Positions 44,619 to 53,749 of a stretch of 64,000 bases of DNA are shown here, piece by piece. Under the pieces are notes generated by a model, which did not search any database, had not been told where the DNA came from, and worked only from the letters and a program-made list of their open reading frames with translations. The stretch spans positions 49,920-113,919 of the forward strand of contig JBKECE010000235.1 in the NCBI GenBank assembly GCA_047974325.1, read 5' to 3'. The position numbers were made by a program, and so were the translations under genes. The stretch is from QVMP01 sp047974325. GTDB taxonomy: Bacteria > Bacteroidota > Bacteroidia > Bacteroidales > Dysgonomonadaceae. How positions within the stretch are numbered: the stretch's first letter is position 1; each line of letters opens with the position of its first letter.

Positions 44619-45971
44619 TTAAGCAAACAAACTTTCATGGATAATTTCACCGGTTGTGGGATGTGGAAAAACGATTTTCCTGAATTCGTCTATCGTATAA
44701 CCTTTCTCTATCGCCATGCCTGCAATTACAATCAGTTCCGATGCCGGATTACCCAACATATGACAGCCTATGATAAAATTATTTTCGTCCGCAATCAATT
44801 TGCACAAACCGACGCCCATTTCATTTTCAGCGACAAATCTTCCGGAAAAAGCCATCGGCAGTTTATGGACAGTATGTTTTAACCCTTTTGCGATAAGCTC
44901 TTCTTCCGTTTTGCCTACGCCAGCAATCTCCGGATTGGTGTAGACAACTCCGGGAATAGCTTTATAACTCATTTGGTCGGCAATATTCAATATGTTGTTC
45001 ACTGCAACTTCGGCTTCTCTGACCGCAGTGTGTGCCAGCAGTGAAAATCCGGTGATGTCACCACAGGCATACACTTTGGGGTGTGATGTTTGCATTGTAT
45101 CGTTTACCTTCACCCCGTTTTTTATAATTTCGATATTCAGATTCTCTAGGCCTATGCTCTCTATAGTTGCTCTACGTCCAACACTTAACAATACTTGTTG
45201 TGTAGGTATGACGGATGTGTCTCCGTCTTTCTCAACAACAACACCCTCTGAATTTATTTCCTTTACCCTCGTCTCCATGTGGAATACAATACCTTTTTTT
45301 GCATATTCCGATCTGAGCATTGCTGATGTTTCCTTATCCATTGCTCCTAATATTTCAGGCATCATTTCCACAACCGAAACTTTCACTCCCAGACTGTTGA
45401 AAAACGAGGCAAATTCGAGTCCAATCACTCCACCTCCTATAATTGTCAGGGTTCGTGGCAATTCTTTGCATTCCAAGGCTTCCTTGGATGTCCAGTAACC
45501 AGATTCGGACAATCCTTTAATCGGAGGAATCAATGTCTCTGAGCCAGTACATAATATAACCTTTGAAGCGGCATATTGCACTTCCTCGCATATGATATTA
45601 ATGCTATGGTCTGGATTCTCTCCTTGCAAAATGGCATTTCCTGAAACGATGACAACATCATGTGCTGAGAGTTTCATCCTGATTCCGGCCGTCAGTTTTC
45701 TTACCACTTTGTTTTTACGTGCTATTATCTTCGGTAAGTCAAAATCGATTCCGTCTTTCGCCAATATTCCATACTTAGCGGCATTTGCTATATTGTCTAA
45801 CGTTTTAGCAGAATATAAAAGTGTCTTAGTGGGTATGCATCCTTCATTGAGGCAAACACCGCCAATGGCATTCTTCTCAAAAAGGATTGTCTTAAGCCCT
45901 TTCGCAGAAGCTCTTTCCGCTGCCGTATATCCTGCCGGACCTCCTCCTATGATAGCCAGATCGTAAATCAT
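44619..45971 (-). CDS. lpdA: Dihydrolipoyl dehydrogenase (E3)
   Basis: A 450-residue FAD flavoprotein that reoxidises dihydrolipoamide of 2-oxoacid dehydrogenase or glycine cleavage complexes. Key features are the FAD motif GGGPAGYTAAERAS, the redox disulfide in GGVCLNEGCIPTKTLLYSAK, the NAD motif IIGGGVIGLEFASFF, and the C-terminal HPTTGEI with the catalytic histidine and glutamate. No E1 or E2 genes are in the window. Its ATG overlaps the stop of the upstream kinase reading frame (ATGA), so translation is coupled to that gene. Confidence 0.95.
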   Translation of the reverse strand: MIYDLAIIGGGPAGYTAAERASAKGLKTILFEKNAIGGVCLNEGCIPTKTLLYSAKTLDNIANAAKYGILAKDGIDFDLPKIIARKNKVVRKLTAGIRMKLSAHDVVIVSGNAILQGENPDHSINIICEEVQYAASKVILCTGSETLIPPIKGLSESGYWTSKEALECKELPRTLTIIGGGVIGLEFASFFNSLGVKVSVVEMMPEILGAMDKETSAMLRSEYAKKGIVFHMETRVKEINSEGVVVEKDGDTSVIPTQQVLLSVGRRATIESIGLENLNIEIIKNGVKVNDTMQTSHPKVYACGDITGFSLLAHTAVREAEVAVNNILNIADQMSYKAIPGVVYTNPEIAGVGKTEEELIAKGLKHTVHKLPMAFSGRFVAENEMGVGLCKLIADENNFIIGCHMLGNPASELIVIAGMAIEKGYTIDEFRKIVFPHPTTGEIIHESLFA

Positions 45972-46942
45972 AGCATTCCGTTTATTGTTTTTTTAATCTC
46001 AACCCATTTGTCCCGACTCATTTTTGCCCCTACAACCTGAATAACCATTTCAGCTAGATAATTACCGATTGCACCACATAGATTTAGAGAGAAACCATAA
46101 ATAAGTCCATACATAAATCCGTCGGCATACAAATCTCATGCACCTGTTGAGTCTATTATGTTAACTTTATTTCCGGGTATGTGGTATCTTGCATCTCCTT
46201 TTTGAACCCAAGAGCCTTCTGCTCCGTTCTTGATCACAATGATGTCGAGTTGTTTGGACATAATATCCAACGCTTCGGGAATATCTACACGCAAGAGAGC
46301 ATTAATCTCTTCTTTGTTTGCAAATACGATGTCGATATTGTCCGGAATCAATTTGAGTAAAAAGTCTCTGTTTTCTTCCACAACATTGTAACTGGCTAGA
46401 TCAAGAATCACCTTCGATCCGGATTCTTTTGCCAGATTGATTGCTTTGCATATAAGATCCAGATTCTGCACGAGATAACCTTCTATATAAAAATAGTCAT
46501 ATCCTGCAAAATTTTCAGACTTCAAGTCTTCCGGTTTCAGGTTGGCAGCAGCTCCCAGAAATGTTCCGAAAGTGCGTTCTCCATCTTTGGATATGAAAGT
46601 TGTGGCAACCCCTGAAACACTGTCTTCAATCGTTAAAAAAGGACAGACACCATATCTTTCCAGATCTTCTTTGTAATATTTTCCATAGGCATCTCGGCCT
46701 ATTTTCCCTAAAAATCCGGTATCAATGCCTAATTCCGCCATAGCGGTAATCGTATTGGAAGCCGAGCCCCCAGAGGCAACAAATTTTTCTACATTAGCGA
46801 TAGAAGTGTTCAGCATGGATAGTTTATCGCTATCTATCAGTTGCATGCTTCCTTTTGGCAACCCCATTTCTGATAAGATGTTGTCACCTTCTATTAAGGC
46901 CAATACATCTACGAGGGCATTGCCCATTCCTAGTACTTTCAT
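45968..46942 (-). pseudogene. PfkB-family adenosine kinase, frame broken by in-frame TGA
   Basis: The full frame would encode 324 residues of a PfkB-family sugar/nucleoside kinase of the adenosine kinase type (MKVLGMGNALVDVLALIEGD; GGSASNTITAMAELG; FGTFLGAAANL). A TGA at 46138-46136 interrupts it after INIIDSTGA, precisely in the catalytic GAGD motif, where glycine (GGA) is expected; the frame then resumes with DLYADGFMYGLIYGF and ends at 45968, where the stop overlaps the lpdA start as ATGA. That coupling shows the longer frame is the true gene. Without read-through the protein lacks the catalytic aspartate and would be inactive. One more unusual residue (YADG where YAAG is usual) lies just after the stop. 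Confidence 0.85.
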
Positions 46943-46980
46943 TATTTATAGTGATTTCTGAAATTTTTGGCGTAAAGATA

Positions 46981-47011
46981 TTGCATAATTCGGAAATATA
47001 CTCTACTTTTG
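46981..47011 (+). promoter_or_regulatory. Promoter of the tRNA-Asn pair
   Basis: TTG at 46981-46983, 20 bases, TACTTTTG at 47004-47011: an exact consensus promoter, 30 bases before the first tRNA. Confidence 0.8.
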
Positions 47012-47040
47012 CCTCACTTTTGAAATATAAAGTGCAACAC

Positions 47041-47114
47041 TCTTCCTTAGCTCAGTTGGTTAGAGCATCTGACTGTTATTCAGAGGGTCCTTGGTTCAAG
47101 TCCAAGAGGAAGAG
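47041..47114 (+). tRNA. tRNA-Asn (GTT), copy 1 with T at loop position 38
   Basis: A 74-base cloverleaf: acceptor TCTTCCT/AGGAAGA, D arm GCTC...GAGC, anticodon stem TCTGA/TCAGA with loop CTGTTAT (anticodon GTT), T arm CTTGG TTCAAGT CCAAG, discriminator G. It is identical to copy 2 except for one base: position 38 is T instead of A. CCA is not encoded in full. Confidence 0.93.
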
Positions 47115-47150
47115 CAGATTAATTGCCTTTTATATACACAAAGTAAACAC

Positions 47151-47224
47151 TCTTCCTTAGCTCAGTTGGTTAGAGCATCTGACTGTTAATCAGAGGGTCC
47201 TTGGTTCAAGTCCAAGAGGAAGAG
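47151..47224 (+). tRNA. tRNA-Asn (GTT), copy 2
   Basis: Same structure as copy 1 with the usual loop CTGTTAA. The pair shares one promoter and one terminator; 36 bases separate the genes. Confidence 0.96.
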
Positions 47225-47235
47225 CAAAAAAAATC

Positions 47236-47270
47236 AAGCACTTACGAATAAATTTCGTAGGTGCTTTTTC
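47236..47270 (+). terminator. Rho-independent terminator of the tRNA-Asn operon
   Basis: AAGCACTTACGAA (47236-47248) pairs with TTCGTAGGTGCTT (47254-47266), one G-T wobble, followed by TTTC and T-rich sequence. It starts 12 bases after the second tRNA. Confidence 0.88.
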
Positions 47271-47449
47271 TTTTGTGTACAAATTCAATTTATATATGCT
47301 TAGGATAACTAGTCAAAGGAGTTGATAATGTTCAGGTAGTGTGTTCACCGAACTGTGATAAATAGAATTGTTATTGAAGAAATTTAGGAGTATGCTCTGC
47401 CCGTCTTTTTTGTAGTGTTATTCCGACGAACTTTGATGAATCTAAAAGG

Positions 47450-47524
<75 letters not shown>

Positions 47525-47637
47525 ATCTTGCTTTAGCGGTGCAAAGATAAAGATTTTTATGATTATAGCAAATGATTTATTCTAAAAATAATATAGATAC
47601 AAAGTTATTCGTTCAGAAAATATTGTAAATTTGTAAA

Positions 47638-48651
47638 ATGAGTCAAAAAAAAATACTGATAACGGGAGCTAGTGGTTTCATCGGCAGCTTTTTAGTGGAA
47701 AAAGCACTAGAAAACGATTTTGAAACATGGGCTGGCATTCGCAATAGTAGCAGTAGGGAATACCTGCAAGATGAGAGAATCCGGTTTATAGATCTGAATT
47801 TTGCAGATAAGAATAAATTGGTCGATCAGTTGATGGAATTCTCCAATCAGTATGGTAAGTTTGATTACATTGTGCACAATGCAGGTGTTACGAAATGTAT
47901 TGATTCAAAAGACTTTGAAAGAGTAAATTTTAAGAACACAGTCAATTTTATTGAGGCTCTGCAAGAGGCGAACTGCATTCCTGAGAAGTTTATTTTTATG
48001 AGTAGCCTTAGTGTGTTTGGCGCAGGCGATGAGAAGAATTATACACCCATAAAACTGACCGATAAGCCAAATCCAAATACGGCTTATGGTAGAAGTAAAC
48101 TTCAGGCAGAAGAATATTTGTCGTCAACAAAAGACTTTCCGTATATCATATTACGTCCTACAGGTGTATATGGCCCACGGGAAAAAGATTATTTTATGAT
48201 GATAAAGACCGTAAAATCGGGATTAGACATTGCCACAGGCTACAAGCCGCAACACCTTACTTTTATATATGTGAGAGATCTGGTTGAAGCGGTCTATCTA
48301 GCTTTAGAAAGTTCTATTGCTGGTAAGGCGTATTTTGTTTCCGATGGAGATACTTATACAGACAAAGAATATACAGCTTTAATTAAAGAGATTCTTGGCA
48401 AAAGATTTGTAATCAGTCTGAAAATACCACTTCCGGTAGTGAAATTTGTATCTTCTGTGGCTGAAAGTGTATCTAAAATGACGCATAAACCATCAACTCT
48501 GAACAGAGATAAGTACGTGATTATGAAACAGCGAAATTGGGAGTGTGATGTATATCCCATTGTTCGAGATCTGGAATTCAAACCATCCTATAATTTGAAA
48601 AAAGGTTTGGATGAATCTATTTCCTGGTATAAGGAAAATGGCTGGTTATAA
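47638..48651 (+). CDS. NAD-dependent epimerase/dehydratase (extended SDR)
   Basis: A 337-residue extended short-chain dehydrogenase acting on a nucleotide sugar or steroid-like substrate. The cofactor loop is TGASGFIGSFLVEKA near residue 9, the catalytic tyrosine and lysine are in TAYGRSKLQAEEYL, and ILRPTGVYGPREKDYF is the conserved substrate-side block. The C-terminal part contains VSDGDTYTDKEY, like dihydroflavonol-4-reductase/NAD-dependent epimerase members. The actual substrate is unknown. A hairpin separates it from the convergent guaB. Confidence 0.88.
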   Translation: MSQKKILITGASGFIGSFLVEKALENDFETWAGIRNSSSREYLQDERIRFIDLNFADKNKLVDQLMEFSNQYGKFDYIVHNAGVTKCIDSKDFERVNFKNTVNFIEALQEANCIPEKFIFMSSLSVFGAGDEKNYTPIKLTDKPNPNTAYGRSKLQAEEYLSSTKDFPYIILRPTGVYGPREKDYFMMIKTVKSGLDIATGYKPQHLTFIYVRDLVEAVYLALESSIAGKAYFVSDGDTYTDKEYTALIKEILGKRFVISLKIPLPVVKFVSSVAESVSKMTHKPSTLNRDKYVIMKQRNWECDVYPIVRDLEFKPSYNLKKGLDESISWYKENGWL

Positions 48652-48657
48652 ACAAAT

Positions 48658-48688
48658 CAGCTTAGATAAACTATTTTTACCTAAGCTG
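48658..48688. terminator. Hairpin between convergent epimerase and guaB genes
   Basis: CAGCTTAG and CTAAGCTG pair around a 15-base loop; an outer AATCA/TGATT helix extends it after a small bulge. The T tract is poor, so it is a terminator only by position. Confidence 0.5.
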
Positions 48689-48721
48689 TCTGATTGTATA
48701 TAAAATTGATTGTATTTCTAT

Positions 48722-50197
48722 TTACTCTCCGCGGCTATAGTTAGGAGCTTCACGGGTTATTTGCACATCGTGCGGATGGCTTTCCAATACACCGGCATTT
48801 GTTATACGCGTAAATTTGGCTTGCTGTAGAGATTCTATATCTTTTGCTCCACAATATCCCATTCCAGCACGCAACCCTCCCAGCATTTGATAGACAACTT
48901 CAAATAATGTTCCATTGAAAGGTACACGTGCCGCAATTCCCTCAGGAACAAGTTTCTTCACATCGTCTTCCACATCTTGAAAGTATCGATCTTTTGATCC
49001 TTTTTGCATTGCTTCCAATGACCCCATTCCTCGGTATGACTTGAATTTACGTCCATTAAAGATAATTGTTTCACCGGGAGACTCTTCAACTCCGGCAAAC
49101 ATAGAACCCATCATTACACATGAACCCCCGGCAGCAATGGCTTTTACTATATCTCCCGAATAGCGCAAACCTCCATCGGCAATCAAGGGAACCCCTGTGC
49201 CTTTAAGAACCTTTGCTACATCATAAATGGCCGAAAGCTGTGGAACACCTACTCCGGCAACAACACGTGTGGTGCAGATTGATCCCGGACCTATGCCGAC
49301 TTTAATTCCATCAGCTCCTGCGTCAGCCAAATATTTTGCTGCTTCACCGGTTGCAATGTTTCCAACTACAATATCGACCTCGGGGAAAGATTTTTTCACT
49401 TTTTTCAAGACCTCAACCACACCATTTGAATGTCCATGCGCGGTGTCTATAACAATGGCATCAACTCCCGCATCAACAAGAGCTTGCACCCTTTCCAGAA
49501 CATCAGGCGTAACACCCACTCCGGCAGCTACGCGCAAACGACCTTTATCATCTTTGCAAGCATTGGGCTTATCTTTTGCCTTGGTTATGTCTTTATATGT
49601 AATCAATCCGATCAATTTATTATTTCCGTCCACAACGGGCAGTTTCTCTATTTTATACTGCTGTAAAATATCAGTCGCGGCTTCCAGATCTGTAGATCTT
49701 TGAGTTGTGATCAGATTTTCTTTGGTCATCACATCGTCTACCAATTTCTCCATGTCGCGTTGGAAACGTAAATCACGATTGGTAACAATTCCGACAAGAT
49801 AATTATCTTTATCCACAACCGGAATACCTCCAATTTTATATTCTGCCATCAAAGCCAGTGCTTCACCAACTTTTTTGTCGCGTAGAATGCTTATCGGATT
49901 AGAGATCATACCGTTTTCGGCACGTTTCACATAAGTAACCTGTCTGGCTTGCTCTTCGATAGTCATATTTTTGTGAATGACTCCGATGCCACCTTCGCGT
50001 GCAATTGCAATTGCCAATTTGGCTTCTGTTACAGTATCCATTGCCGCCGAAACAAATGGAATATTAAGAGTAATGTTTTTTGAAAATTTTGTCGTGAGGA
50101 CTACGTTACGAGGAAGTACTTCGGAATAGCCTGGAATCAGCAATACATCATCAAATGTAAGCCCATCCATGACCACTTTATCTGCAATAAATGACAT
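48722..50197 (-). CDS. guaB: IMP dehydrogenase
   Basis: A 491-residue enzyme that oxidises IMP to XMP, the committed step of GMP synthesis. The TIM barrel is split by two CBS domains (about residues 95-215). The catalytic cysteine is in GIGPGSICTTRVVAG, the IMP phosphate site in SGDIVKAIAAGGSCVMMGSM and the flap arginine-tyrosine in KGSKDRYFQD. Its length is normal. It has its own -7 box and ends near a convergent gene. Confidence 0.96.
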   Translation of the reverse strand: MSFIADKVVMDGLTFDDVLLIPGYSEVLPRNVVLTTKFSKNITLNIPFVSAAMDTVTEAKLAIAIAREGGIGVIHKNMTIEEQARQVTYVKRAENGMISNPISILRDKKVGEALALMAEYKIGGIPVVDKDNYLVGIVTNRDLRFQRDMEKLVDDVMTKENLITTQRSTDLEAATDILQQYKIEKLPVVDGNNKLIGLITYKDITKAKDKPNACKDDKGRLRVAAGVGVTPDVLERVQALVDAGVDAIVIDTAHGHSNGVVEVLKKVKKSFPEVDIVVGNIATGEAAKYLADAGADGIKVGIGPGSICTTRVVAGVGVPQLSAIYDVAKVLKGTGVPLIADGGLRYSGDIVKAIAAGGSCVMMGSMFAGVEESPGETIIFNGRKFKSYRGMGSLEAMQKGSKDRYFQDVEDDVKKLVPEGIAARVPFNGTLFEVVYQMLGGLRAGMGYCGAKDIESLQQAKFTRITNAGVLESHPHDVQITREAPNYSRGE

Positions 50198-50226
50198 AAA
50201 TGATACCTTTTTGAATTTATTGCACG

Positions 50227-50234
50227 CAAAAATA
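50227..50234 (-). promoter_or_regulatory. -7 promoter box of guaB
   Basis: The minus strand reads TATTTTTG, matching TAnnTTTG, 30 bases upstream of the guaB start. Confidence 0.5.
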
Positions 50235-50374
50235 CTTATTTATTTCGGTAAAATGATGCGTAAAACGAATATAAATTTCAACTTTAACAGAAAATTAAAG
50301 AGAAAATAACAAATTATAGTTAAAAAATGGTTGCGTATTTATTTTAAAACCTGTTGTATCTCACTTGCTGCTCT

Positions 50375-51157
50375 TCAGAAATATCCACGAACAATGCCTC
50401 TTGGCGAACTCTTTATGAATTCAACAATTGTTTTCAGATTATTGTTCTCTTCAAATTCATCTTCAATCTTTTTAACAGCATCACCAACGTTGAGACCAGA
50501 CTGATAAATGAGTCGGTATACCTCTTGAATTTGGTTGATTTGTTCGTTTGAGAAACCGGAACGGCGCAATCCAATCGAATTTATGCCGGCATAAGACACC
50601 GGTTCACGACCTGCGATGATGAACGGTGGAATGTCTTTCCCTAGCCTTGTACCTCCTTGTATCATCACATGCTCGCCAATCCGTGTAAATTGATGAACCA
50701 AAGTGCCTCCACTTAAGATTGCATAATCATATACTTCAACCTCGCCAGCCAATTGAGTCGAATTGCCGATAATAATATGGTCTTTCAAGATGCAATCGTG
50801 CGCAATGTGGGCATAAGCCATCAGTAAGCAGTTGTTTCCTACCACTGTTTTCCCTTTGGCAACAGTTCCTCGGTTCACGGTGCAGCATTCCCTCACGGTT
50901 GTGTTGTCACCAATGATAGCAAGAGTATCTTCTCCCTTGAATTTCAAATCCTGTGGTATGCCTCCAATCACAGCTCCCGGAAATATTCGACAATTTTTCC
51001 CAATACGCGAACCGGATCTTACATTTGTATTAGACATGATTAATGTATCATCTCCGATAACAGTATTGCCATCAATGTAAGCAAAGGCTTCTATAGTAAC
51101 ATTTTCTCCTATTATTGCATCTGGGTGTACGTATGCGAGATTAGATATATTAGACAT
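50375..51157 (-). CDS. lpxA: UDP-N-acetylglucosamine acyltransferase
   Basis: A 260-residue acyltransferase that puts the 3-hydroxyacyl chain on UDP-GlcNAc, the first step of lipid A synthesis. The N-terminal two thirds are hexapeptide repeats forming a left-handed beta-helix (VHPDAIIGENVTIEAFAYID), the catalytic histidine lies in LMAYAHIAHDCILKDH, and the C-terminal helical part (GLRRSGFSNEQINQIQEVYR) is typical. It is 8 bases downstream of lpxC/fabZ in the lpxD-lpxC/fabZ-lpxA operon. Confidence 0.96.
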   Translation of the reverse strand: MSNISNLAYVHPDAIIGENVTIEAFAYIDGNTVIGDDTLIMSNTNVRSGSRIGKNCRIFPGAVIGGIPQDLKFKGEDTLAIIGDNTTVRECCTVNRGTVAKGKTVVGNNCLLMAYAHIAHDCILKDHIIIGNSTQLAGEVEVYDYAILSGGTLVHQFTRIGEHVMIQGGTRLGKDIPPFIIAGREPVSYAGINSIGLRRSGFSNEQINQIQEVYRLIYQSGLNVGDAVKKIEDEFEENNNLKTIVEFIKSSPRGIVRGYF

Positions 51158-51165
51158 ATTAAGAT

Positions 51166-52551
51166 TTATTTATTTTTTATGATCTGCGCTGTGAATTCAG
51201 CTTCCGATACCACTTTATCTCCGACAAATGCATAACCTTTCATGTTGGCTATTCCTCTTCTTATCTCTGACATCAAATCTAATCTGAACAATAAGGTATC
51301 ACCCGGTACAACTTTTTGTCGGAATTTCACATTATCAATTTTCAAGAAATATGTAGAGTATCGTTCGGGTTCTTCCACTCTCGATAGTACCAAAAGTCCG
51401 CCTACCTGAGCCATTGCTTCTACCTGGAGAACTCCCGGCATCACAGGCTCTTGTGGAAAATGCCCTTGAAAGAATGGTTCATTAACTGTAATGTTCTTAA
51501 CACCGATAACATGCTTTGCACCCACTTCTATGATTTTATCAACCATCAGAAAAGGAAACCTGTGAGGCAAAAGATTTCTGATCTGGTTAATATCAAAAAC
51601 AGGTTCCTTATTAGGGTCATAAACGGGCGGCTGCACATCATTCAGACGAATTTGTTTTCTGATCAGGCGTGCCAACTGATTGTTTATTTTGTGTCCGGGA
51701 CGTGTTGCGATAACTCTTCCTCTCAACGGTTTTCCGATAAGAGCCATATCGCCTATAACATCGAGCAACTTGTGGCGGGCAGGTTCATTGGGAAACTGAA
51801 TTTCTTTGTTATTCAAATAGCCCAGATCTGTGGCATCTTTATGTGGCATGCCCAAGAGATCGGCTAGATTGTCGAGAGCTTCCTGCGATATCTGGCGTTC
51901 ATATATAACAATTGCGTTGTCGAGGTCTCCACCTTTGATCAAACCGGCTTCCAATAGTTTTTGAACTTCTCTTACGAAAACAAATGTGCGGCAACCGGCT
52001 ATCTCTTTTTCAAAATTGGCCAGATCATCTAACGATGCAGACTGGTTCGGTATATATTTTGACTCAAATTCTATAAAAGAATTGACACAAAAACGGTCGT
52101 CCGGCAAAAGGATAAGTTTAGAACCTGTTTCCTCGTCAACAACCTCTATCTTGCGCCTGACAATATAGTAGTCTCTATCGGCAACCTGCTCTTCAAGACC
52201 GACATTGTTGATGGCTTTTACATATTCAATGGAACTTCCGTCCAAGATGGGAAATTCGGGGCCATTCACCTCTATTAGGCAATTGTCTACACCTAAGGCA
52301 TACAATGCTGCCATTGCGTGTTCGATTGTACTCACCTGCACATTGTCTTTGATAAGAACTGTGCCTCGTTGTGTGGCTCCGACATTTTCGGCCAGAGCGT
52401 CTATAATGGGTTGATCGGGTAAATCTATTCTTTGTATTTTATATCCATAATCTTCAGGAGCCGGATTGAATGTGATTTTCAGGTTTAAACCGGTGTGCAG
52501 ACCTTTTCCTTCTAGCGTGAAACTTCCTTTTAGTGTTCTTTGTTTTTCCAT
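51166..52551 (-). CDS. lpxC/fabZ: LpxC-FabZ fusion: UDP-3-O-acyl-GlcNAc deacetylase / 3-hydroxyacyl-ACP dehydratase
   Basis: A 461-residue fusion protein typical of Bacteroidota. Residues 1 to about 300 are the zinc deacetylase LpxC, the committed lipid A step; zinc ligands are the histidine in STIEHAMAALYALGVDN and the histidine and aspartate in HKLLDVIGDMALIGKP. Residues from about 310 to the end are FabZ, which dehydrates 3-hydroxyacyl-ACP: NLLPHRFPFLMVDKI, the catalytic histidine in FFQGHFPQEPVMPG and the glutamate in VLQVEAMAQVGG. The fusion puts the competing uses of hydroxyacyl-ACP in one polypeptide. Confidence 0.96.
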   Translation of the reverse strand: MEKQRTLKGSFTLEGKGLHTGLNLKITFNPAPEDYGYKIQRIDLPDQPIIDALAENVGATQRGTVLIKDNVQVSTIEHAMAALYALGVDNCLIEVNGPEFPILDGSSIEYVKAINNVGLEEQVADRDYYIVRRKIEVVDEETGSKLILLPDDRFCVNSFIEFESKYIPNQSASLDDLANFEKEIAGCRTFVFVREVQKLLEAGLIKGGDLDNAIVIYERQISQEALDNLADLLGMPHKDATDLGYLNNKEIQFPNEPARHKLLDVIGDMALIGKPLRGRVIATRPGHKINNQLARLIRKQIRLNDVQPPVYDPNKEPVFDINQIRNLLPHRFPFLMVDKIIEVGAKHVIGVKNITVNEPFFQGHFPQEPVMPGVLQVEAMAQVGGLLVLSRVEEPERYSTYFLKIDNVKFRQKVVPGDTLLFRLDLMSEIRRGIANMKGYAFVGDKVVSEAEFTAQIIKNK

Positions 52552-52613
52552 CTAATGTGCATTTTCATATAACATATTTCGCGTATGTTATGAATGTATA
52601 TGTATGTTATACG

Positions 52614-53651
52614 TTACGAATTTTTTATTTTCTCTACTTCCTTCACCAGTTCATGCAGTTGTTTGTACATTTCCGGTAATTTAGGAAAAACAACACTGCT
52701 TCTGAAAAAATCTTTTACAGGTATAGCAGGTGCACCTATTATTTTCGAATCGGGTTTCACATTGCTTATGATGCCCGATTGCGCACCGATGCTGCTGTTA
52801 TCTCCGACTGTGATGTGCCCGCCAAGACCAACCTGACCACCCAATACGCAGCTTTTGCCAACTTTTGTGGATCCGGAGATACCAACCTGAGATGCCATCA
52901 CGGTGTTGTCACCAATTTCAACATTGTGTGCAATTTGTATGAGATTGTCAAGTTTGACTCCCTTGCCGATGTGTGTAACATCCATCACGGCACGGTCTAT
53001 TGTTGTATTGGCTCCAACCTCCACATCATCTTCTATTTGCACAATACCCATCTGCGGTATTTTCTTGTATATTCCATCTTCGGGTGCAAATCCAAAACCA
53101 TCTGATCCGATAACAGCCCCTGCATGTATGATGCAGTTATTACCGATTTTGCTGTTTGGATATATCTTCACGCCCGGATATATGATCGTATTATCACCTA
53201 TCGTGACATTGTCTCCAATATACGATTGTGGATAGATCTGCGAATTATTGCCAATCTTAACATGGTCGGCAATATAGGCAAATGCACCGACGTATACGTC
53301 TTCTCCGGTGGTGGCTTTCGGGGATATGTAAGACATGGGTTCGATACCTACTTTCTTAGGTTTGCTTTTTTCGACCATGTCTAGCAAAATAGCCAATGCT
53401 GCATAAGCATTTGGTACTCGGATCAAAGTCGATCCAACAGGATGTTCTGCTTCAAAGTCTGAATTTACCAAAACCACACTGGCTTTGGTTGTATAGATAT
53501 AATGCGTATATTTAGGATTAGCCAGAAATGATAAACTTCCCGGTTTGCCCTCTTCTATTTTCGAAAAATTATTTACCTCAACATTTGGATCGCCGTCTAC
53601 CGATCCATTTAAAAAACTGGCAATTTGCTGCGCAGAGAATGATATTTGCAT
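52614..53651 (-). CDS. lpxD: UDP-3-O-(3-hydroxyacyl)glucosamine N-acyltransferase
   Basis: A 345-residue lipid A enzyme adding the second hydroxyacyl chain. The frame continues 31 codons upstream, but MQISFSAQQIASFLNGSVDG at 53651 matches the family N-terminus and normal length, so that start is used. The N-terminal domain binds uridine; the rest is hexapeptide beta-helix repeats, with the catalytic histidine in IQIAHNVEIGDNT and a C-terminal helix (LPEMYKQLHELVKEVEKIKN). It is the first lipid A gene of the operon. Confidence 0.95.
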   Translation of the reverse strand: MQISFSAQQIASFLNGSVDGDPNVEVNNFSKIEEGKPGSLSFLANPKYTHYIYTTKASVVLVNSDFEAEHPVGSTLIRVPNAYAALAILLDMVEKSKPKKVGIEPMSYISPKATTGEDVYVGAFAYIADHVKIGNNSQIYPQSYIGDNVTIGDNTIIYPGVKIYPNSKIGNNCIIHAGAVIGSDGFGFAPEDGIYKKIPQMGIVQIEDDVEVGANTTIDRAVMDVTHIGKGVKLDNLIQIAHNVEIGDNTVMASQVGISGSTKVGKSCVLGGQVGLGGHITVGDNSSIGAQSGIISNVKPDSKIIGAPAIPVKDFFRSSVVFPKLPEMYKQLHELVKEVEKIKNS

Positions 53652-53749
53652 AGAAATCTTGTCAAAAATCTTTATTATGAACAGTAATGACTGCGAAATA
53701 ATAAATAATTTTTCAAATATAAGCCTTTTCGGGCTTAAAATCATAAAAT

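Noticed and set aside
4754..46138. Reassignment of TAG or TGA as sense codons, suggested by the in-frame stops in glyS and adenosine kinase.
   Set aside because: Many intact genes in the window end in TAG (21714, 30253, 62737) or TGA (20479, 32020, 42185) at family-typical lengths, so both still mean stop.
46855..47160. A plus-strand 101-codon frame running from the adenosine kinase gene into both tRNA-Asn genes.
   Set aside because: It is antisense to the kinase and overlaps structural RNA; the translated sequence has no protein-like features.
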